Positions 42,085-50,903 of a DNA stretch of 64,000 nt are shown in pieces. The translations under genes were made by a program, and so were the position numbers. The notes under the pieces are model-generated. The model was given only the letters and a program-made list of their open reading frames with translations, was not told where the DNA came from and ran no database searches. Each line of letters begins with the position of its first letter. The stretch's first letter is position 1. Origin of the DNA: Runella sp. (GTDB lineage Bacteria > Bacteroidota > Bacteroidia > Cytophagales > Spirosomataceae); the NCBI RefSeq assembly GCF_027484545.1, contig NZ_JAIXST010000212.1:1-64000 (forward strand), given 5' to 3'.

Positions 42085-44316
42085 CTAATAATTAAGTGAG
42101 AAACCTGCGCCAAAGCCCATATCGCTGTCGTAATGGGTTGAAAACCCTACGTTTTTGTTAATAATGAAGCGAAGTCCGGCCATGTATTCTTTGTCGGTAT
42201 TCCACATTAAGTTCATTCGCAGGCGACTACTAATCGGAATGTCTTTTCGCTCTATCTGAAAGCGTAGATTGCCGTCAGTAAACACTTCGGCTTGAGCAAT
42301 GATAAGCATGGGCAACGTGTAATTCACCCCAAAACTAAGCACTGCTCGATTATCTTTGGTGTTGCTTTGCCCGAAAAGATTTGTTTCTTTTTGATCAAAA
42401 CCGAGCTTTCGGAAACGCCAATCAAAGCCCACAAACGGCATTAACCATTGCATTTTACCGATGTACCTTCCGATATGGGTCTCGGTTTCGTAACCGTGTT
42501 TATCATGGTAGCCCAAGCGCCACTCTGTACCTATACTCCAACTTGTATTTGAGTACATTGCTTCGCCATCATTGCCGTTTGTCTCAAAACCATTCTCTGC
42601 CATCAAATGAAATGTTCGGTCATCGGCAAATAATTTGCGCTTGGCCAGCTTAGGATGGGGAATTTCAGGGTTCTTTGGACTGTTTTCGTAACTAAAAATT
42701 CGCCCCATTCCTGCCATCATATGGTATAAAATATGACAATGAAAAAACCAATCACCGCTCTCGGTAGCAGCAAATTCTAAGGTGTCAGTTTCCATTGGCA
42801 TGATATCAATGACATTTTTTAAAGGAGCATAATCACCTTGTCCGTTGAGTACCCTAAAATCGTGGCCGTGTAAGTGCATAGGGTGACGCATCATTGAACC
42901 ATTGTAAAGTATCATCCGCACGGTTTCCCCTTTTTTTATTAGAATGCGTTCGCTTTCCGAAACCACTTTATTATTTAAACTCCACACGTAACGATTCATG
43001 TTTCCTGACAATTCAAAACGCAGTTGTTTAACCGGAGCATTCTTTGATAAATTGGTTTTTGTGGGCGATTTCAACATAGCATAGTTCAACGTAACAGTTG
43101 TTTGTGATTGCCCCATTGCATGCTTATCAGTTGCCGTGTCGGAGGAAGGAGAACCTGTAATTTCGGGATACATGACCATGTTCATGTCCATTTGATTTAA
43201 GCTCATACTCATTCCCATATCGTCCAAATCACCATTCATCTTCATCATCCCATTCATCATTTTCATGCCCTCAAAATAGGTGAGTTTTGGTAACGGGTTG
43301 GCTTTTAATTTATTACCGGTCCCCAAAAACAAGGAGGCGGATTTTGTTCGATCCTCAGACGTAGCTAAAAACTCATAGGAAGTGTTTTTGTCAGGAATGG
43401 TAACAATGACATCGTAGGTTTCTGAAACAGCGATAATTAATCTATCTACCTCAACGGGTTCTACATCATTACCGTCGTTGGCCACAACCGTTATTTTACC
43501 ACCTGCATACGTAAGCCAGAAATAAGTGGATGCTCCACCGTTTGAAATTCTTAATCGGATTTTATCACCGGCTTTAAATTGTGTAAGTTGACTTTCATTC
43601 CTGCCATTGATGAGAAATTTGCTGTAATAAACATCGCTCACGTCCATGGCATTCATTCGCATCCACTCATTGACAATTTTAGTCTTAAAATAGCCTTTCT
43701 TCAGGGCTTCGGTGTAGCTTTGTGTACTGCCTTTTTGAATCGCAAACCAATCAGTAGCATTGTGTAACATACGGTGCACGTTTTCGGGCTTCATATCTGT
43801 CCACTCACTCAATATAATGGGCAGTGTGGGGAGATCGGATTCGTCTTTTCTGTTCAGAATCATGGAGCCATACATACCGATTTGCTCCTGTAAACTCGAA
43901 TGACTATGGTACCAATGGGTGCCGTGCTGACTTATAAGAAACTTATACAAATGCGTTGTATGTGGTTTGATTGGCATCTGTGTCAGGTTAGGCACACCAT
44001 CATATTGATTGGGTAAAAACAAACCGTGCCAATGCAAAGACGTTTCTTCGTTCAGTTCGTTATGAACGTAAATCTCTGCCGTGTCGTCTTCGGTAAAAGT
44101 CAGGGTGGGCATAGGTATTTGCCCATTTACGGCAATGGCTCTTTTGGGTTTGTTACCAAATAGTACGGTAGTGTCTCGAATATATAAATCGTAATGAACT
44201 ACTTTGGGTTTACTTGTACCACCTTTTTGAGGTACGGGCATGGAATACTGCTTCTGTTGGGCAAAAACAGGAATCAAAATAACTAAAAAAATAAAAATGT
44301 TTGCTAAAAATCTCAT
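42085..44316 (-). CDS. Multicopper oxidase with fused CopB-like beta-barrel
   Basis: 743 residues from the ATG at 44316 (MRFLANIFIFLVILIPVFAQ signal). The copper sites are TSLHWHGLF, THWYHSHSS, RHPMHLHGHDF and FFHCHILYHMMAGM, all four type 1-3 ligand clusters. A Met-rich segment (MKMMNGMMKMNGDLDDMGMS) near 360 is typical of CopA/CueO copper-oxidising enzymes. After about residue 580 the sequence becomes a barrel-like module (YETETHIGRYIGKMQW ... GFSLNY) resembling the outer-membrane protein CopB. It likely oxidises Cu(I) at the cell surface. Confidence 0.85.
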   Translation of the reverse strand: MRFLANIFIFLVILIPVFAQQKQYSMPVPQKGGTSKPKVVHYDLYIRDTTVLFGNKPKRAIAVNGQIPMPTLTFTEDDTAEIYVHNELNEETSLHWHGLFLPNQYDGVPNLTQMPIKPHTTHLYKFLISQHGTHWYHSHSSLQEQIGMYGSMILNRKDESDLPTLPIILSEWTDMKPENVHRMLHNATDWFAIQKGSTQSYTEALKKGYFKTKIVNEWMRMNAMDVSDVYYSKFLINGRNESQLTQFKAGDKIRLRISNGGASTYFWLTYAGGKITVVANDGNDVEPVEVDRLIIAVSETYDVIVTIPDKNTSYEFLATSEDRTKSASLFLGTGNKLKANPLPKLTYFEGMKMMNGMMKMNGDLDDMGMSMSLNQMDMNMVMYPEITGSPSSDTATDKHAMGQSQTTVTLNYAMLKSPTKTNLSKNAPVKQLRFELSGNMNRYVWSLNNKVVSESERILIKKGETVRMILYNGSMMRHPMHLHGHDFRVLNGQGDYAPLKNVIDIMPMETDTLEFAATESGDWFFHCHILYHMMAGMGRIFSYENSPKNPEIPHPKLAKRKLFADDRTFHLMAENGFETNGNDGEAMYSNTSWSIGTEWRLGYHDKHGYETETHIGRYIGKMQWLMPFVGFDWRFRKLGFDQKETNLFGQSNTKDNRAVLSFGVNYTLPMLIIAQAEVFTDGNLRFQIERKDIPISSRLRMNLMWNTDKEYMAGLRFIINKNVGFSTHYDSDMGFGAGFSLNY

Positions 44317-44326
44317 TATCAATAGT

Positions 44327-44881
44327 TTACATGCTTTCAAATGTAAACGCTACACTTAGATATACCCAGCTCATTTTGATTTCACCTTTGTTTGATTTAA
44401 TTGGAAGGACTTCGTACGTTAGTGTCTCCACTAATTCTTTATTTGTTGCGGGCTTTACAGTCAGTCGAATTATGTCATCTTCCTGCTTATAATCGTCAGC
44501 TAAGTGCATGTCCCATGTTTTGCTTAATATCAATGTCCATTCTTTTTCATTTGGAATCGTAAAAAAGCCGTACCTCCCTTTCGAGATATGTTTGCCTTGA
44601 ATCATCACATCTTTTGAAAATTCAATCCAAGTGGCTTTGTGCGCCCCCGTTGCCCACACCTGATTGTAGGCAACCAAACCATTCCAAATAGTACGACCCC
44701 TGACGCTCGGCGAGCCGTAATCAATATGAACGTGATTGTCACCCACCATCGCCATTGCTGACAAACGTGGGCTTTTAGGCTTAGCAGCAGTTTTAGTAGT
44801 GTCCGCTTTTAGATGCTCGTGTTGGGCAAACAAACCGTTTGTTAAAAAAAGAGAAATACTGAAAATGATTAAAAGTTTCAT
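44327..44881 (-). CDS. DUF2911 domain protein, exported
   Basis: 184 residues from the ATG at 44881 with a signal peptide. DUF2911 features: VHIDYGSPSVRGRTIWNGLVAYNQVWATGAHKATWIEF (read in parts), then GRYGFFTIP and EWTLIL. The function of the family is unknown. It lies 10 bp before the multicopper oxidase start and adds a His-rich start (AQHEHLK). Part of the copper operon. Confidence 0.88.
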   Translation of the reverse strand: MKLLIIFSISLFLTNGLFAQHEHLKADTTKTAAKPKSPRLSAMAMVGDNHVHIDYGSPSVRGRTIWNGLVAYNQVWATGAHKATWIEFSKDVMIQGKHISKGRYGFFTIPNEKEWTLILSKTWDMHLADDYKQEDDIIRLTVKPATNKELVETLTYEVLPIKSNKGEIKMSWVYLSVAFTFESM

Positions 44882-44901
44882 AATAAATTTGAGTTGTAAG
44901 T

Positions 44902-45972
44902 TCAAAATTTCAAAACAATTCCGTTGGGTTTTGCCCCTACTTTAATGTCTTTGATTTTTGTATGTTTCATTGCATCAATGACAGATACTGAAGCGGCATC
45001 CTGATTGGTTACATAAGCAGTTGAACCTTTAAATGCAATAGCGTGGGCTCCGGCGGCAGTTATCAACGTGCCACCATGCGCAAATTTTCCGTTAGAGTCT
45101 TGCTTCCACCAATGTACTTTTCCTACTATTGGGTCGGTTATCCAAAGTTCTTTCAATTCAGCATTGTAGGCCGCATATCCCGGCATAAAACCCAACTCAA
45201 CGGTTTCTACTACTTTCAACGTCTTTACGTCAATGATTGAAACAGTTTGTCCATCTTCGTTGTCCACGTACATCCGATTATCGGCACCCATCCACGCACC
45301 TACGGGATTTTTGCCCACCGAAATCGTAGCCGTAACAGCTTTAGTAGTGGGATGAATGGCAGAAACGGTGTTTTCTTCGCCGTTGGCAACAAAAGCAATG
45401 GAGCCATCTGCCGAAAATGTTATCTCAGCAGGTTCTTTACCTACCTTAATGGTATTTTTAAGGGCGTATGTGGTGGCATCATAGACTAAAATTTTACCAT
45501 CATGATCCATTTGTGAAGTCCAAATCTCTTTACCATCGGGGGTATAAATGGCGTTGTGGTTCATCTTCGGGAGTTCAATCAGCTTGATATTTTGTCCTTT
45601 CACCGCATCCACAATCAGCACTTTTGCTGTGCTTTTATGAGTAGGATCGGCGCCGTGTCCGCCGCTCAGGTTGATACCGGGGTCGGCAATAGCGATTTGG
45701 TTTTGAGCAGGATTTAAGTAAATGTGGTGCGGATAGGCCAAAAATATCCCTGAACCATGTGCCATGCCCGTCATTCCATCTGTAAGCTGCACCAAATCCG
45801 TTACCTCATTGGTATTGAGATTGATGATGGACAGGGTACTGCTTTCCCCATTTACTACATAAGCTGCCGGGTAATCAATATTCAGTTTGGGCGTTGCCGA
45901 ACCCATATCCATGCAGGCGGAGACGATAAAACTACTTATCCACACTACGAGAATTTTGATAAATCTTTTCAT
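44902..45972 (-). CDS. YncE-like beta-propeller lipoprotein
   Basis: 356 residues. Lipoprotein signal ending IVSAC. Seven repeats of YVTN-type: AYVVNGESSTLSIINLNTNEV, ITFSADGSIAFVANGEENTVSAI, AYVTNQDAASVSVIDAMKHTKI. Such propellers are exported binding or electron-transfer scaffolds. Co-located with DUF3347 and the multicopper oxidase, hence a probable metal-handling role. Confidence 0.85.
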   Translation of the reverse strand: MKRFIKILVVWISSFIVSACMDMGSATPKLNIDYPAAYVVNGESSTLSIINLNTNEVTDLVQLTDGMTGMAHGSGIFLAYPHHIYLNPAQNQIAIADPGINLSGGHGADPTHKSTAKVLIVDAVKGQNIKLIELPKMNHNAIYTPDGKEIWTSQMDHDGKILVYDATTYALKNTIKVGKEPAEITFSADGSIAFVANGEENTVSAIHPTTKAVTATISVGKNPVGAWMGADNRMYVDNEDGQTVSIIDVKTLKVVETVELGFMPGYAAYNAELKELWITDPIVGKVHWWKQDSNGKFAHGGTLITAAGAHAIAFKGSTAYVTNQDAASVSVIDAMKHTKIKDIKVGAKPNGIVLKF

Positions 45973-45979
45973 AGGAATA

Positions 45980-46522
45980 TTAGTTTAAAGTTTCGGTTAC
46001 TTTTCCGCAAGTCAGCATCATTTTACCGTAGTATGGGTTTTTGATGGCCGAATTATCACTCAACCAGTACGCTTTTTTCATAGGGCAATACTGCTGATAC
46101 ACCGGCTTGTCGTTAATTTTCAGTGCCTTCAAAACTGCAAAAAGATTGTTAGATAAATCGTTGAAACGGGCGCGTTGTTGCTCGGTGTCTTGAGTTTTGG
46201 CAATGAACTCGGCATCCAATTTAATCTTGGGGGCCAATGGCATATACAAATCGTGTTGCTCTTTGGTCATATTGGCGACATCAATTTTGGTAAATTCCTG
46301 CAAAAAATCGTTGGCTTTTTGTTGCGCTGTTTTGCCGTCGGTAGCTACCAAAGCGTCTTTTATACCATAATAATGAACCAACAAGGAATTGATTTGAACT
46401 TTAATGTCGGTAATTATCCCTGCCTTAGCAGCATTGTTACTTAAGGCTACATTTGCACGAGAATGACTGATAATAAATGCTGAATGAAAAATAAGCATGG
46501 CAAAAATGAATGTCTTTTTCAT
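45980..46522 (-). CDS. DUF3347 domain protein, exported
   Basis: 180 residues with a signal peptide. The family features are IQVNSLLVHYYGIKDALVATDGKTAQQ and the C-terminal YCPMKKAYWLSDNSAIKNPYYGKMMLTCGKV (read in parts); the CPM and C in this block are likely metal ligands. DUF3347 accompanies Cu/Ag efflux proteins in Bacteroidota. First gene of the main copper operon, 7 bp before the propeller gene. Confidence 0.88.
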   Translation of the reverse strand: MKKTFIFAMLIFHSAFIISHSRANVALSNNAAKAGIITDIKVQINSLLVHYYGIKDALVATDGKTAQQKANDFLQEFTKIDVANMTKEQHDLYMPLAPKIKLDAEFIAKTQDTEQQRARFNDLSNNLFAVLKALKINDKPVYQQYCPMKKAYWLSDNSAIKNPYYGKMMLTCGKVTETLN

Positions 46523-46606
46523 GTTTTTTTGTTTAATTTAAAATTAACCCTACAATTTCTATGATGTCCATCTTTGGCTTCATAGGTATTATTTTATTGT
46601 ACCATA

Positions 46607-46662
46607 CAAAGGTATGTGGAGACGGCCTGTAGAACTTTACACATTTATCGCAATGTTTTACA
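46607..46662 (-). promoter_or_regulatory. Copper operon promoter with a candidate AraC operator
   Basis: Minus-strand TACCTTTG (46607-46614) is a TAnnTTTG -7 box about 85 bp before the DUF3347 ATG. Upstream, TGTAAA occurs twice exactly 21 bp apart (46657-46662 and 46636-46641), the proximal copy overlapping where a -33 box would be. A two-turn direct repeat at that place is the classical layout for an AraC-family activator. Confidence 0.55.
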
Positions 46663-46675
46663 TCATTTTGGATTC

Positions 46676-47245
46676 TCAAACCTGGTCTAAGGAAAGGCGA
46701 TTTTTCGCCGCTGCCTGTTTGAATTGACTGGGTGTCAGACCTGTTACTTTTTTAAATTGATTAGACAAATGCCCTACACTGCTGTACTGTAGCTCATCGG
46801 CAATTTGGCTCAGACTTTGCTCGTCGTACATCAATAACTCTTTGACCCGCTCAATTTTTTGACGAATGATGTATTGCTCAATGGTACTGCCTTCGTGAGT
46901 AGAAAACAACGTGCTTAACCCGCTATAATCACGGCTCAATTTTTCAGATAAATAATCGGAAAAATTGCTTTTGAAATGCTCATGTTGCGGGTTGTGAATC
47001 AATTCAATGACCACATTTTTGATTTTCTCTACGATGCGACTTTGTTTGTCGTCCAGCAATTCAAAACCGTGTCGGTTCAGTAATTCAGCAAGAGTTTCTA
47101 ATTGAGAAGAACTTAAATTTTCGGCGGTTTGAATCTCTCCCAGTTCGGTACTCATCACGTGGGCACCTACTTGTCTAAATGAGTCCTCAACCACCATCTT
47201 GCAGCGGTCGCAGACCATGTTTTTGATATGGAATAGTATAGACAT
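46676..47245 (-). CDS. AraC-family regulator with metal-binding-like N-terminus
   Basis: 189 residues. Residues 1-70 look like an HMA/ferredoxin-like domain (LFHIKNMVCDRCKMVVEDSFRQVG, CxxC), and residues about 85-180 are the AraC DNA-binding domain: IERVKELLMYDEQSLSQIADELQYSSVGHLSNQFKKVTGLTPSQFKQ (read in parts). A compact copper sensor fused to a DNA-binding domain is the simplest reading. It lies directly upstream of the copper operon it probably controls. Confidence 0.82.
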   Translation of the reverse strand: MSILFHIKNMVCDRCKMVVEDSFRQVGAHVMSTELGEIQTAENLSSSQLETLAELLNRHGFELLDDKQSRIVEKIKNVVIELIHNPQHEHFKSNFSDYLSEKLSRDYSGLSTLFSTHEGSTIEQYIIRQKIERVKELLMYDEQSLSQIADELQYSSVGHLSNQFKKVTGLTPSQFKQAAAKNRLSLDQV

Positions 47246-47323
47246 TGTTCAATCAGTTAGATTAGACATAAACACCAATTGCCCGTAAGCCGACTGCCTA
47301 CGAGAAGAAACAAATGGATTACT

Positions 47324-47770
47324 CTAAATCAAAAAAGATTGAACAAAAGAAAGCAGACTTCGCCCGTGAAACAGCGAAGAAAAGGAAGATAAATGGGCAG
47401 AAGAGTCCGTACCGGAGGAAAAAAGCGAAATAATTGCTTTGAATACGGCTATGAATGCTCCAATGACTGCATCACTGGCTACTTTAAGGATTTTGGCCAC
47501 CCATTGTGCCAACGAAGACGAAACATCTACGTTTTCGTAGCTTTGGTCATCGTCACAACACGCTTGTTTTTGGAGTGAAGTCTTATATGAAATAGGAGAC
47601 TTTGAATGCTCTTGCTGACAACCCTTAGCACCTTCTTTTTGTAAAGCTGCCAAGTGCAATGACTTGCCCCGCATCATGCAGTGATGCTCAATCACACCAA
47701 ACCCCGTACTCGCCGTCAGTATGAGCAGAGCCAAGAGAATAGTGAAGTAATTGCGGAGTGTCGTTTTCAT
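47324..47770 (-). CDS. HYC_CC_PP-like membrane protein
   Basis: 148 residues. N-terminal signal or membrane segment, then VIEHHCMMRGK (HHC where the family has HYC), a Cys-rich stretch with CQQEHSK and QACCDD (CC), then a second hydrophobic segment. The proline pair of the family name is not evident, so it is a divergent member. The Cys/His sites suggest metal binding. Upstream member of the copper cluster. Confidence 0.65.
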   Translation of the reverse strand: MKTTLRNYFTILLALLILTASTGFGVIEHHCMMRGKSLHLAALQKEGAKGCQQEHSKSPISYKTSLQKQACCDDDQSYENVDVSSSLAQWVAKILKVASDAVIGAFIAVFKAIISLFSSGTDSSAHLSSFSSLFHGRSLLSFVQSFLI

Positions 47771-47861
47771 TCGTTTACTTTTGCCGAGGAGAAAAAGTAG
47801 GTAAAGATAAAAAGATATTCAATTTGTCAACACCAACGGGGTAGATTTTGTTTCACAAAAT

Positions 47862-47926
47862 AAAAAGGTGACCAATAACATATCAGTCACCTTTTCAAAA
47901 AAAGCGGTGCTTCCATACCGCTTTTC
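47862..47926 (-). terminator. Two tandem terminators behind rplT
   Basis: On the minus strand AAAGCGGT...ACCGCTTTTTTT (47901-47924) is followed by AAAAGGTGAC...GTCACCTTTTTA (47862-47895). Both have U runs. The remaining gap to the 47770 gene holds nothing identifiable. Confidence 0.85.
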
Positions 47927-47932
47927 CAAATC

Positions 47933-48277
47933 TTATTTTACTTTTTCGACTACTGCCTTGAAAGCCTCAGGATGATTCATCGCGAGGTCAGCAAGAACTT
48001 TACGGTTCAGTTCTACCCCTGCGGCGTGAACTTTACCCATCAATGCAGAATAAGATAATCCCTCTTGACGAGCAGCAGCGTTGATACGCTGAATCCACAA
48101 CGCGCGGAAATTTCTTTTCTTTTGTTTACGACCTGTATAAGCATAGGCAAGCCCTTTTTCAACGGCGTTTTTAGCTACGGTCCAAACGTTTTTACGACGG
48201 CCATAGTAACCTTTGGCCAGTTTTAAGATTTTTTTGCGGCGAGCTCTCGACGCGACGTGATTTACCGAACGTGGCAT
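47933..48277 (-). CDS. rplT: 50S ribosomal protein L20
   Basis: 114 residues, standard length. [43 protein letters not shown] (read in parts) and the C-terminal [17 protein letters not shown]. It binds 23S rRNA early in 50S assembly and in many bacteria represses its operon. It follows rpmI with a 150-bp gap holding a heptad array. Confidence 0.98.
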   Translation of the reverse strand: MPRSVNHVASRARRKKILKLAKGYYGRRKNVWTVAKNAVEKGLAYAYTGRKQKKRNFRALWIQRINAAARQEGLSYSALMGKVHAAGVELNRKVLADLAMNHPEAFKAVVEKVK

Positions 48278-48358
48278 AATTTTGTTAGTTTTTTGACGGT
48301 TGGTGGCTTACTTTAGAAACACTTTATGGACCAACAATCGGGTGAAACAATAAACCGG

Positions 48359-48429
48359 TAGTGAGTAGTGAGTAGTGAGTAGTGAGTGTTTTTTATTCTC
48401 GCTCCTCAATTCTGACTTCTCTCTCCATT
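48359..48429. repeat. Heptad array with inverted halves between rpmI and rplT (locus 2)
   Basis: TAGTGAG four times in exact 7-bp tandem (48359-48386), then a short T-rich spacer and ATTCTCG CTCCTCA ATTCTGA CTTCTCT (48395 on), close to the reverse complement. It abuts the rpmI stop. Confidence 0.75.
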
Positions 48430-48622
48430 AGATTTTGAGCATCAATTTGATGCGATCCATATTCGTGTCATCAACTACGGTAAAGCCAACGAGGTTGCGT
48501 TTACGCTTAGTTGATTTTTTGGTCAGAATATGGCTGTGAAAAGCGTGTTTACGCTTAATCTTGCCAGTGCCAGTCATTTTAAAACGCTTCTTGGCACCTG
48601 AATTGGTTTTAACTTTTGGCAT
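48428..48622 (-). CDS. rpmI: 50S ribosomal protein L35
   Basis: 64 residues. [33 protein letters not shown] (read in parts) is diagnostic. The usual preceding infC is not here; instead a strong promoter lies just upstream and DUF6702 follows. Confidence 0.97.
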   Translation of the reverse strand: MPKVKTNSGAKKRFKMTGTGKIKRKHAFHSHILTKKSTKRKRNLVGFTVVDDTNMDRIKLMLKI

Positions 48623-48669
48623 GATACTGAACTTTTTTAAAGTAATTGAAAAAGTAAAAATTTGGGATG

Positions 48670-48700
48670 CAAAGTTAATGGTTTCCAGTCAGAAAACCAA
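48670..48700 (-). promoter_or_regulatory. Bacteroidetes promoter for rpmI-rplT
   Basis: Minus-strand TTG, 20 bp, TAACTTTG: both boxes at ideal spacing. About 48 bp of leader to the rpmI ATG. Confidence 0.75.
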
Positions 48701-48745
48701 TCAAGTAATTGATTTTCTGATTCCACCCAAAAATAGCAGAGTTAC

Positions 48746-49282
48746 CTATATTCCTAAAGCGATGGTAGATTCGTCTTTTTTGAAGATATACGACTTCTTT
48801 TGACCCTGATAATTGAGGTTGACCAAATTGATCTGGTCTTCAAAAAGGTCGTGCATGATGGAGTTTTGAACAGAAAAACCTGTAATTGCTTCCTGCATAG
48901 GGATCTCAATGTAAATCCAAGTAGCGTCTGCTTCCTGTTCCTTACCTACGTATGAGTAGTTTTTCTTCTGCTTTTGAGAGGTAAGAAGGGCAAAATGTTT
49001 ACGGATGTATTTCTCTACCAAGGGGTCGTTTTTGTCATTATTAACAACTACGATTTTTTGACCGTTATTATCTTTCGAAAGCGCTTTTTCAAAATCATCC
49101 GTAAAAACGCGAATGCTTATTTCAAAAGATTTCTCCTTTGCATTGAAATCCATGCGCGTAATGCTGGTATGGAAATCGTGGAGACGAAAAGAGACCAGGA
49201 GCGAAGTAAGGCAAAGTACCCACATAGACCCCTTCAGGGTGACAAAGTGGGTACTTTGCCTGTAAACTAATGCTTTAAGCAT
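48746..49282 (-). CDS. DUF6702 family protein
   Basis: 178 residues from the ATG at 49282; the longer track start overlaps rseP. An N-terminal hydrophobic segment (SMWVLCLTSLLVSF) is followed by HDFHTSITRMDFNAKEKSFEISIRVFTDDFE (read in parts), the family hallmark. Its function is not known. It lies 16 bp after rseP on the same strand. Confidence 0.8.
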   Translation of the reverse strand: MLKALVYRQSTHFVTLKGSMWVLCLTSLLVSFRLHDFHTSITRMDFNAKEKSFEISIRVFTDDFEKALSKDNNGQKIVVVNNDKNDPLVEKYIRKHFALLTSQKQKKNYSYVGKEQEADATWIYIEIPMQEAITGFSVQNSIMHDLFEDQINLVNLNYQGQKKSYIFKKDESTIALGI

Positions 49283-49298
49283 ATTGATAGAGGGTTTG

Positions 49299-50606
49299 CT
49301 AACGGAATAATTTGAAAATATCATTGCCAAAAGCAAATACCATGAGTCCTAACAAGATGACCATACCTACCTTTTGGGCTCCTTCTAAAAACTTGTCGGA
49401 AGGCTTATGACCGGTTACCATTTCATAAATCAACAATACAGAGTGACCGCCGTCAAGAGCAGGAATAGGAAGAATATTCATAAACGCCAATACCATTGAC
49501 AAAAGACCTGTGAGGAACCAAAAACGTCCCCAATCCCAAATGCCGCCAAACATTTGTGCAATGCCGATGGGGCCGCTTAACGCTTTAGATGCCGACACTT
49601 CACCACGGAATATTTTGCCAAATCCCCGAATGTTATCAGTAACAACGCTGAACGCTTTTCCTGCACCTACTGCAATGGATTCACCGAATGAATAATCAAT
49701 GTGCGTAATCTTTAAATCTTTTTCAGGATAAAAACCAATGGTACCTTCGGGTGAAACTTTTATCGGTAAAGGAATCATCTGCCCCGCACGCTCTACAGTA
49801 AGCGTAACCGTTTGATTTTTAGATTTATCTAACGCATCCTGAATTTCGTGGTAATAATTGATGGGTGTTTCATTGAGTTTAACAATTTTATCACCTGTTT
49901 TCAACCCGGCTTTATCGGCAGGCATGGCAGGTACTAATTCCCCTACTTTGAAGGGGAAAATAGGGTCAATAAACTCCCGCGCATTTTTCTTATCGCTAAC
50001 TTTCTCAATGAAGTCATTGGGAACATAGACATCTATCCGTTCGCCGCCGCGTTCAACGGTATAATAGCTGTTTGATTCTAAAAATACTTTGCGTACTTCG
50101 GCAAAGTCATCGAATGACTTTCCGTTAATGGCCACTATTTTGTCGCCTGTGCGAAGTCCAATTTCCTGACCTAATTTATGGGCTACAATTCCGTATTTAA
50201 CGTCTTTTGCGGCAATATAATCGTGGCCTTCATAATAAGTGAGGGTAATAAAAATGATAACTCCAGTAATTACATTGACAATAATCCCTCCAAGCATCAC
50301 AATCAGACGTTGCCAGGCGGGTTTGGCGCGAAATTCCCACGGTTCCGGTTCAGCAGTCAGGTTTTTGGTATCTAAAGATTCATCAACCATCCCCGAAATT
50401 TTCACAAATCCACCCAATGGAATGGCGCCGATACCATATTCAGTTTCCCCGCGTTGAATAGACCATATTTTGGGCGGAAATCCGATGAAGTATTTTTCCA
50501 CTCGCATTCCAAACATCTTGGCTGTGATGAGGTGCCCCCACTCGTGTAATCCTACTAATATTGACAGTCCTAAAATCAACTGTCCCACCATAATTAAAAT
50601 TTCCAT
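49299..50606 (-). CDS. rseP: Site-2 protease RseP
   Basis: 435 residues. Zinc site LHEWGHLITAK (HExxH) in the first membrane segment, two PDZ domains (about 120-310; the second with VPAMPADKAGLKTGDKIVKLNE), and the C-terminal FMNILPIPALDGGHSVL. An intramembrane protease for regulated cleavage of anti-sigma factors. In a run dxr, a small ORF, rseP, DUF6702, all on the minus strand. Confidence 0.95.
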   Translation of the reverse strand: MEILIMVGQLILGLSILVGLHEWGHLITAKMFGMRVEKYFIGFPPKIWSIQRGETEYGIGAIPLGGFVKISGMVDESLDTKNLTAEPEPWEFRAKPAWQRLIVMLGGIIVNVITGVIIFITLTYYEGHDYIAAKDVKYGIVAHKLGQEIGLRTGDKIVAINGKSFDDFAEVRKVFLESNSYYTVERGGERIDVYVPNDFIEKVSDKKNAREFIDPIFPFKVGELVPAMPADKAGLKTGDKIVKLNETPINYYHEIQDALDKSKNQTVTLTVERAGQMIPLPIKVSPEGTIGFYPEKDLKITHIDYSFGESIAVGAGKAFSVVTDNIRGFGKIFRGEVSASKALSGPIGIAQMFGGIWDWGRFWFLTGLLSMVLAFMNILPIPALDGGHSVLLIYEMVTGHKPSDKFLEGAQKVGMVILLGLMVFAFGNDIFKLFR

Positions 50607-50633
50607 TCTGTGTTCGTTTGTGCTGCTGCACGG

Positions 50634-50768
50634 TTAATTGTTGTTTTTCTTAATCCACTTGTTGATATTCCAACCTATTCCAAGAATGAGGACTCCGAAT
50701 ACCAAACCAATGATAGCACCTTCTATAAATGTATCCCACTTCGGGACTCGAATCAAAATAGTGTTCAT
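50634..50768 (-). CDS. Small membrane protein, 44 aa (not in the ORF track)
   Basis: ATG at 50768 to TAA at 50634: MNTILIRVPKWDTFIEGAII... ending IKKNNN. A single hydrophobic helix (AIIGLVFGVLILGIGW) with a short positively charged tail. It sits between dxr and rseP in their direction, with an upstream frame ending across its ATG (TAATG). The protein-like composition and placement favour a real gene; no family recognised. Confidence 0.5.
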   Translation of the reverse strand: MNTILIRVPKWDTFIEGAIIGLVFGVLILGIGWNINKWIKKNNN

Positions 50769-50903
50769 TATGAAATATCTTCAAAAACGTTTCTCAAATC
50801 AATCTCTAATCCTTCTAACACTTCGCCGCCGTTGATAATTCCAAACGGTAGTTTTTCAGGATTGGTATTTTGAGGGGTAAAAATTATGTAGTTTGGCCCT
50901 GTC

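Noticed and set aside
43135-43270. Met-rich segment as a low-complexity artefact
   Set aside because: Met-rich loops are a normal feature of copper-oxidising multicopper oxidases.
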